Shown one piece after another: positions 1 to 8,020 of a stretch of DNA of 57,706 nucleotides. The notes under the pieces are model-generated. The model saw only the letters and a program-made list of their open reading frames with translations, had not been told where the DNA came from and did not search any database. The DNA is taken from contig NZ_BDBC01000033.1 in NCBI RefSeq assembly GCF_001612785.1, positions 1 through 57,706 of the forward strand, given 5' to 3'. Made by a program: the position numbers and the translations under genes. The DNA is from Nocardia beijingensis NBRC 16342 (lineage in GTDB: Bacteria; Actinomycetota; Actinomycetes; Mycobacteriales; Mycobacteriaceae). The stretch's first letter is position 1. Each line of letters begins with the position of its first letter.

Positions 1-94
1 CCTGCGACCGTGATCGGTCCCGCAGCGACAAGTTACTCGAAATTCATACGTGATAGTACTGGAACAGGTTACTGCGCACAGTGCTCGCGATCCT

Positions 95-120
95 CCGCGG
101 CGCTCACCCGAGCGCCGCGG
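95..120 (-). terminator. hairpin downstream of the acyl-CoA dehydrogenase gene
   Basis: A perfect 10-bp G/C-rich stem (95-104 with 111-120) closes a 6-nt loop, 15 bp after the stop codon of the leftward acyl-CoA dehydrogenase gene. There is no T-run, which is common for actinobacterial terminators. The position fits transcription termination. Confidence 0.6.
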
Positions 121-134
121 GGACCGGCAGCCGA

Positions 135-1847
135 CTACGGGTTCATCTCGAACGCGCCCGCATGACTCATCACTTCCTCGTGCAGGCGTGCGGTTCGCTC
201 GCCGTCGATGATCGGCTTACGCAGCACACTGAGCGCCCAATCCTGCTGCGCCGTGGTCGAGGAGGCCTTCGAGAACACTCCGAGCGCGTAGGCGGAGAAG
301 TCGCGCACGAATATCTCGAAGATCGAATCCACGATGTCCTCGGACGCTCCGGTGATCTCGGCTTGCTCCAGGATGAGCTGCCCGTAGGGCAGCAGCGTGA
401 ACAACTCCCCCACCGCGAGCTGGTAGTCCAGATCCTTGAGCTGGTCGGGGGTGGGCGGCGCCTCCACGGGGAACTGAGTGAACCGCTCGGCCTGCTCGAG
501 GAACAACGCCACATTCGGCACATGCCGATAGCGCGCGTACGCGGGCCGCCAATCCGCGAATCGCACCGCGCCGAGACCCGCAGCGCCCGGTTGCCGGAAC
601 AGCGATTCGTCGTCGCCGGCATCCCGTCGCACCGGCACCGGCGGCAGTTCCGCCGGGTTGAACAGGAAGTTCGGCATGAACTTCAAGGTCAAGGCCATAT
701 TGACGTGCGCGGTGCCCTCGAGCCGCGGCATCGAATCGATCGTGCCGCGGGCCGTCGAGAAGTAGGAGTCCTTCTCGAACCCCTTGGCGGAGATGACATC
801 CGAGAGTTCGCGGAACACGCGCTCGGCCTCGCGGGTGACCTTCATCTTGCCGATGGAGTTGAACATGACGAAGCGGCGATCCTCCGGCGTCGAGCAGCGC
901 ATGTAGTCGATCGCTCGTTCGTGGTAGAGCCGCATGGCGTTCATGCGCACGTAGCTGTCGCTCAGGATCTGCCGCACCTGCGGGAAGTCGGTGACGGGGT
1001 GTCCGAACAGGATCTTGGCGCTCGCCTGGTTGATCGTCTCGTAGAAGCAGTGCTGGACGATTCCCAGCGCGACCATTCCGATGTTGAACTTGCCGCAGTT
1101 GACCGCGGCGAGCGCGGAGTCGAATGCCTTGCGGCCCACGTGCAGTATGTCGTCGGCCGAGACGGGGTAGTCCACCAGATCGTAGGCGGAGACGAAGTTC
1201 TGGCCGTGGATGACGTTCTTGACCAGCCGGTAGTTCGGGTGCTGACTGTCGGCGATGAACCAGACGTACGCGTCGGCGCCTTCCAGGTCGGTGCGCCTGC
1301 CGATGGTGGGCACGATCCTCGCGACGTTGCCGTTGCCGATGTAGTACTTGCTGCCCGTAGCGGTGAACCCACCCGCTCCGTCGGGGGTCAGCAGCATGTC
1401 GGTGGCGTAGATGTCGGCGCCGTGGTCCTTCTCCGACAGTCCGAACGCGATGATCCCGCCGCGGTCGAGTTCCTCGGCGGCACGCAGATGCGCCTTGGCG
1501 TTGGCGCTCTGCCAGATGGTGGCGAGACCGAGCGTGGAAACACCCCACGCGTACCAGTACTGCGATCCGTAGAAGCCGGTGATCTCGTTGAACCGGGAAA
1601 TGAAAGCGGTGTCCCAGCGCTTCTCCGGGTCCGCGCCCGAGATCGACCGGGGGGTGGCCATGTAGGCGATGATCCGGCTCTCGGCGAGGAACCGCATCCA
1701 GTCCTCGTACCACTCCCCCCGGTGCGCGTCACTGGTCAGCGCCTGCTTGCCCTTCCGCTCGAAGAAGTCGACCACCGACCGCAACCGAGCCCCGGTGAGG
1801 GGATCGAACTCTTCGAACGTCGCGGTTTTCGGGTTGAACAGGGCCAT
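135..1847 (-). CDS. acyl-CoA dehydrogenase (FadE-type)
   Basis: A 570-aa flavoprotein of the acyl-CoA dehydrogenase family, expected to introduce a 2,3 double bond into an acyl-CoA with FAD as cofactor in the cytoplasm. The N-terminal two thirds carry the usual helical, beta (FGLSEKDHGAD region, about 155-165) and helical domains. A C-terminal extension of about 130 residues makes it longer than the standard 380-400 aa, as in many actinobacterial FadE paralogues. The substrate cannot be read. I chose the ATG at 1847 because an AAAGG ribosome site lies 7 nt upstream; an in-frame ATG at 1862 is less well placed. It lies 59 bp behind a broken TetR gene on the same strand, and its promoter holds two matching operators, so regulation by that TetR is likely. 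Confidence 0.9.
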   Translation of the reverse strand: MALFNPKTATFEEFDPLTGARLRSVVDFFERKGKQALTSDAHRGEWYEDWMRFLAESRIIAYMATPRSISGADPEKRWDTAFISRFNEITGFYGSQYWYAWGVSTLGLATIWQSANAKAHLRAAEELDRGGIIAFGLSEKDHGADIYATDMLLTPDGAGGFTATGSKYYIGNGNVARIVPTIGRRTDLEGADAYVWFIADSQHPNYRLVKNVIHGQNFVSAYDLVDYPVSADDILHVGRKAFDSALAAVNCGKFNIGMVALGIVQHCFYETINQASAKILFGHPVTDFPQVRQILSDSYVRMNAMRLYHERAIDYMRCSTPEDRRFVMFNSIGKMKVTREAERVFRELSDVISAKGFEKDSYFSTARGTIDSMPRLEGTAHVNMALTLKFMPNFLFNPAELPPVPVRRDAGDDESLFRQPGAAGLGAVRFADWRPAYARYRHVPNVALFLEQAERFTQFPVEAPPTPDQLKDLDYQLAVGELFTLLPYGQLILEQAEITGASEDIVDSIFEIFVRDFSAYALGVFSKASSTTAQQDWALSVLRKPIIDGERTARLHEEVMSHAGAFEMNP

Positions 1848-1864
1848 GACGACACCTTTCATAC

Positions 1865-1910
1865 TGATGGCGGGTGCCATCACTTTAGAACTGACGGCAC
1901 CTGCCGTCAA
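1865..1910 (-). promoter_or_regulatory. promoter with two matching operators for the acyl-CoA dehydrogenase gene
   Basis: Reading leftward, TTGACG (1910-1905) and TAAAGT (1887-1882) are separated by exactly 17 bp, a good sigma-70-type promoter. Two inverted repeats overlay it: TGACGGCA-CC-TGCCGTCA at 1892-1909, over the -35 and spacer, and TGATGGC-GGGT-GCCATCA at 1865-1882, over the expected transcription start. Both fit TGAYGGC-N4-GCCRTCA and are 27 bp apart. This is the layout of a repressor that blocks polymerase. The first copy overlaps the stop codon of the TetR gene. The sites are seen directly; the identity of the repressor is inferred. Confidence 0.75.
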
Positions 1911-2532
1911 TCCACCGACAGGGTTCGGCGACCGACGGTGAGCGTCTCGGCGATGTGGTCGGCGACCTGCTCGCGCGTCGCGCGCAACGTGCCGTTCGAC
2001 CAGGCCGAGAACAGGCCCGCGCAGGCACCGGCCACGGTGACCGCGACCAGATCGCGCCGCACGGGATCCCGGATATCGGCGCAGAAACGATCGCGGATCA
2101 GGCGGGTGAACGAGGGCACGGCAGTGCGAGGACCCGCCCCGCAACGGTCCCGGAGTACGGCTCCATCAAGAACAATTTGGCCTTACGCGGATCCTCCAGC
2201 ACCTTGTCGACCAGCAGCATCGTCAACCACTGCTCGGGTTGCGGCGATGCCGTCCCGGCGCGCGCCGCGTCCAGGAATTCGGCGCAGACCTGCCGATACA
2301 AGAGATCGAGTAGTTCCTCCCTGGTACCGAAGTTCTCGTAGAAGTACCGCGTGGTGAGCCCGGCCCGCCGGCAGACACCGCGCATGGTGACACCTGCCGC
2401 CCCGGACTCGCCGATCAAGTCGAGTGCCGCTTCCAGCAGGGCGGACCGACGCGCCCGCCGCCGCTGAGCCAACGTGGTTCCGGCCCAGATGCGTTGTCCC
2501 GCATGAAAATTACCGCCGTCGATCGGGGCCAC
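1907..2532 (-). pseudogene. TetR-family regulator, split by a frameshift
   Basis: The N-terminal reading frame (GTG at 2532, 144 codons to 2098) has a clear TetR helix-turn-helix, with GVTMRGVCRRAG and TRYFYENFGTREELL at about residues 47-75. The C-terminal ligand-binding half continues in another frame (about 2119 to the stop at 1907), starting near AVPSFTRLIRDRF. Joined near 2120-2130 they give a normal TetR length of about 210 aa, so one base is missing (or two are extra) there. This may be a true mutation or a sequencing error. If real, the DNA-binding half could still be made but would lack its dimer and ligand domain. The gene lies just ahead of the acyl-CoA dehydrogenase and its two operators. 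Confidence 0.75.
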
Positions 2533-2539
2533 ACTGCCA

Positions 2540-3187
2540 TTACCTGGCGAGCGCCACGACGCAGGCGCGGCTCGCGGCGCGAAACGCGGCCACCGTGGCG
2601 AGAAGCTCGTCGTGCATCTCGGCGAGGTCGTCCTCGGTTGCGCGCCCGGCCGCAGAGCCGGTGGAACGCGACCTGCTCACATACTCTGAATGCTCTGCCA
2701 GAACTTTTATTTCGCGTACATAGGAGTGCAATGCCGCGTCTTCGGGCGTCGACAAGGCCTCCGCGGTGAGCAAGGCGCAGCGGGCCACGATGTCCAGCAG
2801 TTCGGCCGTGCGCTCCGGGATCCGCCGCGCGGAGTGGATCGCCGCGAGTTGGGCTGCGGATTCCATATGGTCGGCGACATAGTCGAGCAAGCACGCGGCG
2901 CGGCACGCATCGGCGAGGCGATCGCCGCCGATGACCCCGCATTCACCGGCGGCCATCAGGTCGAGCACGACGCGGTCGGTGGCATCTTCGATGCGACCGA
3001 TATCCGCCCGGATACGCGATCGCCGCGCACCCGGTTCGGCGAGTTCGCCGAGTCTCGCCGCCGCGTGCACGAGCGCGGTGGCGATGACTCGGAGGTAGAT
3101 GAGGACCGCGCCATCGGCCACCCTCGCGACAGGCGGGTCGTCCACGGTCGTCGCCCGATCGAACCGGCCGCCTGTTCGCGCGAACAA
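2540..3187 (-). CDS. hypothetical helical protein
   Basis: A 215-aa protein I do not recognise. It is rich in Ala, Arg and Glu, has no signal peptide or membrane segment, and looks almost wholly alpha-helical, with long amphipathic stretches across residues 25-210. The start is most likely the TTG at 3187, because a strong GAGGAGG ribosome site sits about 5 nt upstream and no ATG or GTG is better placed. It ends 7 bp before the GTG start of the TetR gene, so the two probably share a transcript. That hints at a partner of the regulator or of the acyl-CoA dehydrogenase downstream, but no function can be named. Confidence 0.65.
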   Translation of the reverse strand: MFARTGGRFDRATTVDDPPVARVADGAVLIYLRVIATALVHAAARLGELAEPGARRSRIRADIGRIEDATDRVVLDLMAAGECGVIGGDRLADACRAACLLDYVADHMESAAQLAAIHSARRIPERTAELLDIVARCALLTAEALSTPEDAALHSYVREIKVLAEHSEYVSRSRSTGSAAGRATEDDLAEMHDELLATVAAFRAASRACVVALAR

Positions 3188-3469
3188 CGATCCTCCTCTC
3201 CGGCGGTCACCCCACCGCTGCGCTCGCCACTCTGATAAGAATTGATAGTAACATAATGCTTGAATGCGCAGCTAGATAGGTTTAATGTCCACAAACAGGG
3301 ACAAACATAGATGCTCTGTGGCCGGACTCGACCAATCGGCATGCGAGGCACTACGCGCGGCCGCAACAGGTCGGCGCGGGAGCGGATCACCCTCAGCGGA
3401 GCCTCTTCGGAGCGGGCGGGCACCGGCCCGAATCCGCGGGTCGCGCGGGGGCCGGTGCCGAACGGACAC

Positions 3470-4381
3470 TCAGGATGTCGTCGCCTCGATGAGGCGCTGC
3501 CGCAGCCAGATCAACGGCGTCACCGCATCGGGACCGATGGCGTACGAGGGATAACTCTGGTGAACGCCGGACTTCAGGAATTCATCGATCTGCCGCCTCC
3601 GCTGTTCGTACGCGGCGGTGTTGAGCTGATCGGACAGCAGGCCGAGGCCGCCCGCGGCCAGTGCGTCACCGATGATTTCGGCTGCCTGTCGCTGGTAGTC
3701 GTCCATGTTCGCGGGATCCGGATTCGACAGCTGCACGAAGAATCCCGCGATGCGCCCGGCGAAGTCGCCGTCCGGCATCGCGCAATACAGATCACCCGTG
3801 ACACAGAAGGTGTATGTCCGCGCGGAGAGCCAGCCGAAACCACCCGGGCGAGGCCCGATCGCGCCCGCGCCGGGAACGGGCGGGCCGATCAGGATGTCGC
3901 CGGGTGAACGACGAGGATCGGAAATCAACCCGACCAGCACGACCCGGTGCGGCGGCACCACACCCAGGCCGGTGCCGATCTCCGCCGCGAGATCACCCGC
4001 GGCGTCGGCGCCTTGGCTGTAGCCCAGCAACGCGATCCGGGTGGCTCCGCACGCCTGCGCCACCGCCGACACCAGGTCACGCGCTTTGTCGATCGCCTCC
4101 TGTTTGGAGCGGCCGTACACCTCACCTTCCCAGGGGAAAGCCGTCGCCGCGTAGTGGACATAGTCGACCTCGACATCGCCGGGCAGATCATTCAAGCTCA
4201 GCGCGAGCATCCCTTTGCCAGGATCGGCGTTGGACGTCTCCCAGGTGCCGGGGATCGCGACGACGTACATCTCCGGGCAATGCGCCGGTACGCCATTGGC
4301 GACGGGTACGACACCGAACGGAATGGTCGTCACCGCCACCGCAATACACGCAGCGGCAAGGGTTTTCCATCGAGTGAACAT
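3470..4381 (-). CDS. secreted cutinase-family serine esterase
   Basis: A 303-aa secreted hydrolase of the cutinase / Culp family, expected to hydrolyse esters of lipids or polyesters outside the cell. Residues 1-30 form a Sec signal peptide (basic start, hydrophobic core, small residues before the cut). The nucleophile is Ser122 in GYSQG; the family's Asp and His correspond to Asp197 (GDLYC) and His274 (VHQSY). Cysteines at 35, 111, 193 and 200 can form the usual disulfides. Length is normal to slightly long. The start is the ATG at 4381. It stands alone, with wide gaps on both sides, and the natural substrate cannot be deduced. Confidence 0.92.
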   Translation of the reverse strand: MFTRWKTLAAACIAVAVTTIPFGVVPVANGVPAHCPEMYVVAIPGTWETSNADPGKGMLALSLNDLPGDVEVDYVHYAATAFPWEGEVYGRSKQEAIDKARDLVSAVAQACGATRIALLGYSQGADAAGDLAAEIGTGLGVVPPHRVVLVGLISDPRRSPGDILIGPPVPGAGAIGPRPGGFGWLSARTYTFCVTGDLYCAMPDGDFAGRIAGFFVQLSNPDPANMDDYQRQAAEIIGDALAAGGLGLLSDQLNTAAYEQRRRQIDEFLKSGVHQSYPSYAIGPDAVTPLIWLRQRLIEATTS

Positions 4382-5058
4382 CGGATACTCCAGGTACTCG
4401 GCACCGAGGCTGCGCGATCCGCGCGGTTTCGGCGACGGACGGGAACGAGGGCCGGGTCAGCGGAGCCGGTTCGGTACCGGCGGATCGGTCATGTCGTTCG
4501 GGCCGTACCGAGTTCGACTCCTCGGAGATCCGGTCACTTCCGTTCGTGACCGCGCAACGGGTTCCGATGCCGCGCGTCGCCTCAGTACATCCATGCCTGC
4601 ACCACTCCTCATCGAGCCGAGCACCGATCGTGCGCGCGCAAGCGTCCGCACGATGCACAGACAGAATATCCATTAACTTAATGGTCGTCCAGCGTGCCTG
4701 GCGCGCCCTTCTGCATCCTGTCGCAGTCACCTACCTGCAAGAAGGGCACGATGTCATCCGCCGCCGGATCGAGTGCCGCGTGACACTCGGCTTCAGCACC
4801 GGGCCCGCCGCACCAGTGACGGTTCCGAACTGGATGGGCACCGACGGCATCATGCCGCGTCGGACATCGGATTCCCTCCCCCACGGTGCAACCTTGCGAA
4901 GCAAGAGCACCTGAATCATCGGTCACATATCGACACGATCGAAGGCATGATGGCGCAGGTTCGGCCGCGGTGGTCACCGGCGCCGCCGTACCCGAGCACC
5001 CATCGGAAACCTCCGCGAACCGCTGAACCCATGCGGCGATGGGGGGAACAGCGGGCGA
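4382..5058. other. intergenic region without a supported gene
   Basis: 677 bp between the cutinase start and the stop of the YGQ-rich membrane protein. Several short open frames exist but none has a convincing start with a ribosome site. The best, leftward 4977-4678, has coding-like third positions only in its last 36 codons and could be a gene remnant. The notable element is the AT-rich perfect palindrome at 4670-4684. Confidence 0.5.
4670..4684. promoter_or_regulatory. AT-rich perfect palindrome
   Basis: CCATTAA-C-TTAATGG is a perfect 7-bp inverted repeat in a GC-rich gap, about 290 bp upstream of the cutinase start. It resembles a small operator of MarR or similar type, but no cognate regulator is next to it. 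Confidence 0.35.
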
Positions 5059-5796
5059 TCACCGATAGACGATGCTCTTGGCCCCCACCATGCGCACGAG
5101 ACTGAAGATCGGCACCCCGATCACCAGATGTTCGACTCCGGTGGAGATGCCCACCCAGAGGTCACTGGACAGGGCCAGTGGAATGATCACCGCCGCGGCG
5201 GTGAGGATGCCGACGATCCAGCCGAAGAACAATTCCGGCGACGGAGTACCCAGGCGCAGCAGATACCACAGCACCCCGCCCAGCAGCGCGCAGATGAACG
5301 CCACCACGGCGAACCAGTAGGCGTCCTGGGCCATCGGGTTCCACACCCCGAGCTTGCCGCTCTCGCTCACGCGAGTGGAGATGATCTCGATGATCCACGC
5401 GCACAGCCAAGCGGCCAGCGCCGTCACCACCGCCGCCGCGATCACACCGCCGACGAACATGCCGATATTGACGTCCGGCTCCTGCCGCGAGCGCGGCTGC
5501 CTACCCGGACGTTCGGGGTGCTGATACGCGCCGTGCCCGGCATCCTGACCGTACTCGGAGGCCTGGTCGTATCCGTGTTCCTGGCCGTACGCCGGGGATT
5601 GGCCGTATCCGGGCTCCTGGCCGTACGCGGAGGGCTGGCCGTACGCGCGATCGGGACCGCGCCCCGAAGGCTGACCGTATCCACGATCCCGGTCGTATCC
5701 GCGATCCTGGCCGTACCCGGGATCACGGTAATCGCCCGGCTGATAACCGGGTTCGTAGCGTGCGGTGTGCTGGTCGCGCGGATCCATGGGATTCAA
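5059..5796 (-). CDS. membrane protein with a YGQ-repeat cytoplasmic tail
   Basis: A 245-aa integral membrane protein of unknown role. Residues 1-105 are a disordered, hydrophilic tail with many GYGQ / AYGQ / GYDR units. Residues 111-237 contain about four membrane helices, with Trp-rich turns between them. Tyr/Gly/Gln-rich tails of this kind are known in actinobacterial envelope and stress proteins and may drive clustering or phosphorylation; this is inference. The start is probably the TTG at 5796, because a GGAGGTGAT ribosome site lies 10 nt before it; the ATG at 5787 would leave a 19-nt gap. It is monocistronic as far as can be seen. Confidence 0.75.
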   Translation of the reverse strand: MNPMDPRDQHTARYEPGYQPGDYRDPGYGQDRGYDRDRGYGQPSGRGPDRAYGQPSAYGQEPGYGQSPAYGQEHGYDQASEYGQDAGHGAYQHPERPGRQPRSRQEPDVNIGMFVGGVIAAAVVTALAAWLCAWIIEIISTRVSESGKLGVWNPMAQDAYWFAVVAFICALLGGVLWYLLRLGTPSPELFFGWIVGILTAAAVIIPLALSSDLWVGISTGVEHLVIGVPIFSLVRMVGAKSIVYR

Positions 5797-5942
5797 CCGC
5801 CGATCACCTCCGTGGAAAGCATGCGTGTGCGTCGAGTGTAGGGCGGGACCGAAACGGCCGCTGGGTCCCTACCCAACTCGCGTCACCTGGTGACCGCGCA
5901 TGACATCGCGACGCCGCACCCGCACATCCGCGCGTGGGTGGC

Positions 5943-5961
5943 GCGACGGCGAGAGCGTCGC
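5943..5961 (-). terminator. possible weak terminator after prpC
   Basis: A 6-bp stem (5943-5948 with 5956-5961) with a 7-nt loop lies 21 bp after the prpC stop codon. Weak and without a T-run. Confidence 0.3.
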
Positions 5962-5981
5962 CCTCCGCGCTGCGCGAAACT

Positions 5982-7106
5982 TCAAGCGACGACCGCTCGT
6001 TGCGGGACGCCGACGTAGGCGCTCAGCGGCCGGATCAACGCGTTCGACTCGCCTTGCTCGATGATGTGGGCGGTCCAGCCGGTGATGCGGCTCATCACGA
6101 AGATCGGGGTGAACGCCTCGATGTCGAACCCGAGCAGGTAATACGCGGGGCCGGTGGGAAAATCGAGATTCGGCGCGATGCCGGTGGCCTCGCGCATGGC
6201 GCGTTCGACGGCCTCGTACATCCGCACCCATTTCCGGCCGCCGGTCGCCGCGGCGATGTCCAGGAAGGCCTTCTTCATAGTGGGGACACGGGAGTCGCCG
6301 TTCTTGTAGACCCGGTGGCCGAAGCCCATCACCTTTTCTCCGCGGGCCAGCTTGGCACGCACCCAGTCCTCGGCCAGCGCGGGATCGTCGATCTCCAGCA
6401 TGTCGCGCATGACGGCTTCGTTCGCTCCGCCGTGCAGAGGCCCTTTCAGCGCGCCGATGGCGGCGGTGACGGCGCTGTAGATGTCCGACAGCGTGGAGGT
6501 CACGACACGGGCGGCGAAGGTGGAGGCGTTGAAGCTGTGCTCGGCGTACAGGATCAACGATACTTCGAACGCCTCGACCAGCTCGCGTGCCGGGACGGCG
6601 CCGAAGCACATGTTCAGGAAGTTCTCCGCGTATCCCAGGTGGGAGTGCGGTGGGATCGGGTCGAGGCCATGGCGACGGCGGTGGTCGGCAGCGACGATGG
6701 TCGGCAGCACCGCGAACAGGCGCAGTGCCTTGGCACGGTTGGCTTTCGCGGAATTGTCGTCCTCGGCCGGGTCTTCGGCGCCCAGATAGCTGATGGCGGT
6801 GCGGACCACATCCATCGGGTGGCAGGTGTCGGGCAACTTGGCCACCAGCGACAGCAGTGACCGGTCGACTCGGCGGGACGCGCGTTCCCGCTGCTGGAAC
6901 AGCGCCAGTTCCGCGTCCGATGGCAACTCGCCGTACCAGAGCAGATACGCCACTTGCTCGAACCCGCAGTGCGCGGCCAGGTCTTGCACGGCGTAGCCGC
7001 GGTAGGTCAGGGAGTTTGTTTCCGGCACCACTTTCGAGATGGCGGTGGTGTCGACGACGACCCCTGCCAGGCCTTTGCAGATGGTCGGCCTCGCGGTCTC
7101 CGGCAT
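5982..7106 (-). CDS. prpC: 2-methylcitrate synthase
   Basis: A 374-aa citrate-synthase-family enzyme that condenses propionyl-CoA with oxaloacetate to 2-methylcitrate in the cytoplasm. Diagnostic segments are GPLHGGANEAVM (binding His region), GFGHRVYKNGD (catalytic His region) and NLDFPTGPAYYLLG (catalytic Asp region). Its place as third gene of prpDBC, rather than sequence alone, argues for methylcitrate over citrate synthase. Its ATG shares the A with the TGA of prpB (TGATG), so translation is coupled. Length is normal. Confidence 0.93.
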   Translation of the reverse strand: MPETARPTICKGLAGVVVDTTAISKVVPETNSLTYRGYAVQDLAAHCGFEQVAYLLWYGELPSDAELALFQQRERASRRVDRSLLSLVAKLPDTCHPMDVVRTAISYLGAEDPAEDDNSAKANRAKALRLFAVLPTIVAADHRRRHGLDPIPPHSHLGYAENFLNMCFGAVPARELVEAFEVSLILYAEHSFNASTFAARVVTSTLSDIYSAVTAAIGALKGPLHGGANEAVMRDMLEIDDPALAEDWVRAKLARGEKVMGFGHRVYKNGDSRVPTMKKAFLDIAAATGGRKWVRMYEAVERAMREATGIAPNLDFPTGPAYYLLGFDIEAFTPIFVMSRITGWTAHIIEQGESNALIRPLSAYVGVPQRAVVA

Positions 7107-8020
7107 CACTGGTTCCTTCCCGGAGTGAAATCGAAAATCTCCGAATCGAATTCGCTGTATCGCTCGTACTGGAGCAATTCGTAGAGACGAGAACGGTGCT
7201 GCATGCGATCCAGCAAGCCCGCTTGCGTGCCCTGCTCGAAGATCTCCCGTAATCCGGCTTCGGCCGCGAACATCGCCAACCGCAGTGTGGACACCGGGTA
7301 GATCACCGCGTTGTAGCCGATCTTCTCCAGTGTCGAAGCGGAAATGAGTTCGGACTTCCCGAATTCGGTCATATTCGCCAGCAGCGGGATCGCCACCGCG
7401 GACCGGAATCTCTCGAAGTCCGCGACCGTGTGCAGCGCTTCGGTGAAGACCAGATCCGCGCCGGCCGCGACGTAGGCTTTCGCCCGATCGATCGCGGCGT
7501 CGACGCCTTCGATCCCGGCGGCATCGGTGCGCGCGCAGATCACGAAGTTCGGATCCCGCCGGGCGGACACCGCGGCCCGGAGTCTGCGCACCATCTCCCC
7601 GGTCGGCACCACGGCCTTGCCGTCGAGGTGACCGCACCGTTTCGGGTTCACCTGATCCTCGAGGTGGCAACCGGCGATGCCTGCGTCTTCCAGGATGGAG
7701 ACGGTGCGCGCGGCGCTCATCGGCTCTCCGAAGCCGGTGTCGGCGTCGATGAGCACCGGCAGATCGGTTACTCGCGCGACCTGCAGGCCGCGCTCCGCCA
7801 CCTCGGTCGAGGTGGTGAGACCGATGTCCGGCAACGCGAGATCGGCCGAGACCACCGCGCCGGAAACGTAGACGCCTTCGAAGCCGATCTCCTGGATCAG
7901 TCTGGCCACCAGCGGATTGAACGCACCCGGCAGACGCTGAAGACGGTCCGAGGCGAGCCCCGCGCGGAACGCGGCGCGTTTGTCGGCGGCCGAGGTGGCC
8001 GCGGCCAGCAGTCCCGTCAT
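7106..8020 (-). CDS. prpB: methylisocitrate lyase
   Basis: A 304-aa member of the isocitrate lyase / PEP mutase superfamily. It cleaves 2-methylisocitrate to succinate and pyruvate, the last step of the methylcitrate cycle. The catalytic cysteine lies in PKRCGH (Cys129), the metal and phosphate-binding loop in DADTGFGEP (about 92-100), and FVICARTDA follows. The ATG at 8020 shares one base with the stop of prpD, and the stop shares one base with the ATG of prpC. Many mycobacteria lack prpB and use isocitrate lyase instead, so a complete prpDBC is worth noting. Confidence 0.93.
   Translation of the reverse strand: MTGLLAAATSAADKRAAFRAGLASDRLQRLPGAFNPLVARLIQEIGFEGVYVSGAVVSADLALPDIGLTTSTEVAERGLQVARVTDLPVLIDADTGFGEPMSAARTVSILEDAGIAGCHLEDQVNPKRCGHLDGKAVVPTGEMVRRLRAAVSARRDPNFVICARTDAAGIEGVDAAIDRAKAYVAAGADLVFTEALHTVADFERFRSAVAIPLLANMTEFGKSELISASTLEKIGYNAVIYPVSTLRLAMFAAEAGLREIFEQGTQAGLLDRMQHRSRLYELLQYERYSEFDSEIFDFTPGRNQ

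Noticed and set aside
4678..4977. A 99-codon leftward frame between the cutinase and the YGQ protein
   Set aside because: Only the last third has coding-like codons, there is no ribosome site, and its stop lies inside a palindrome; mentioned only as a possible remnant.
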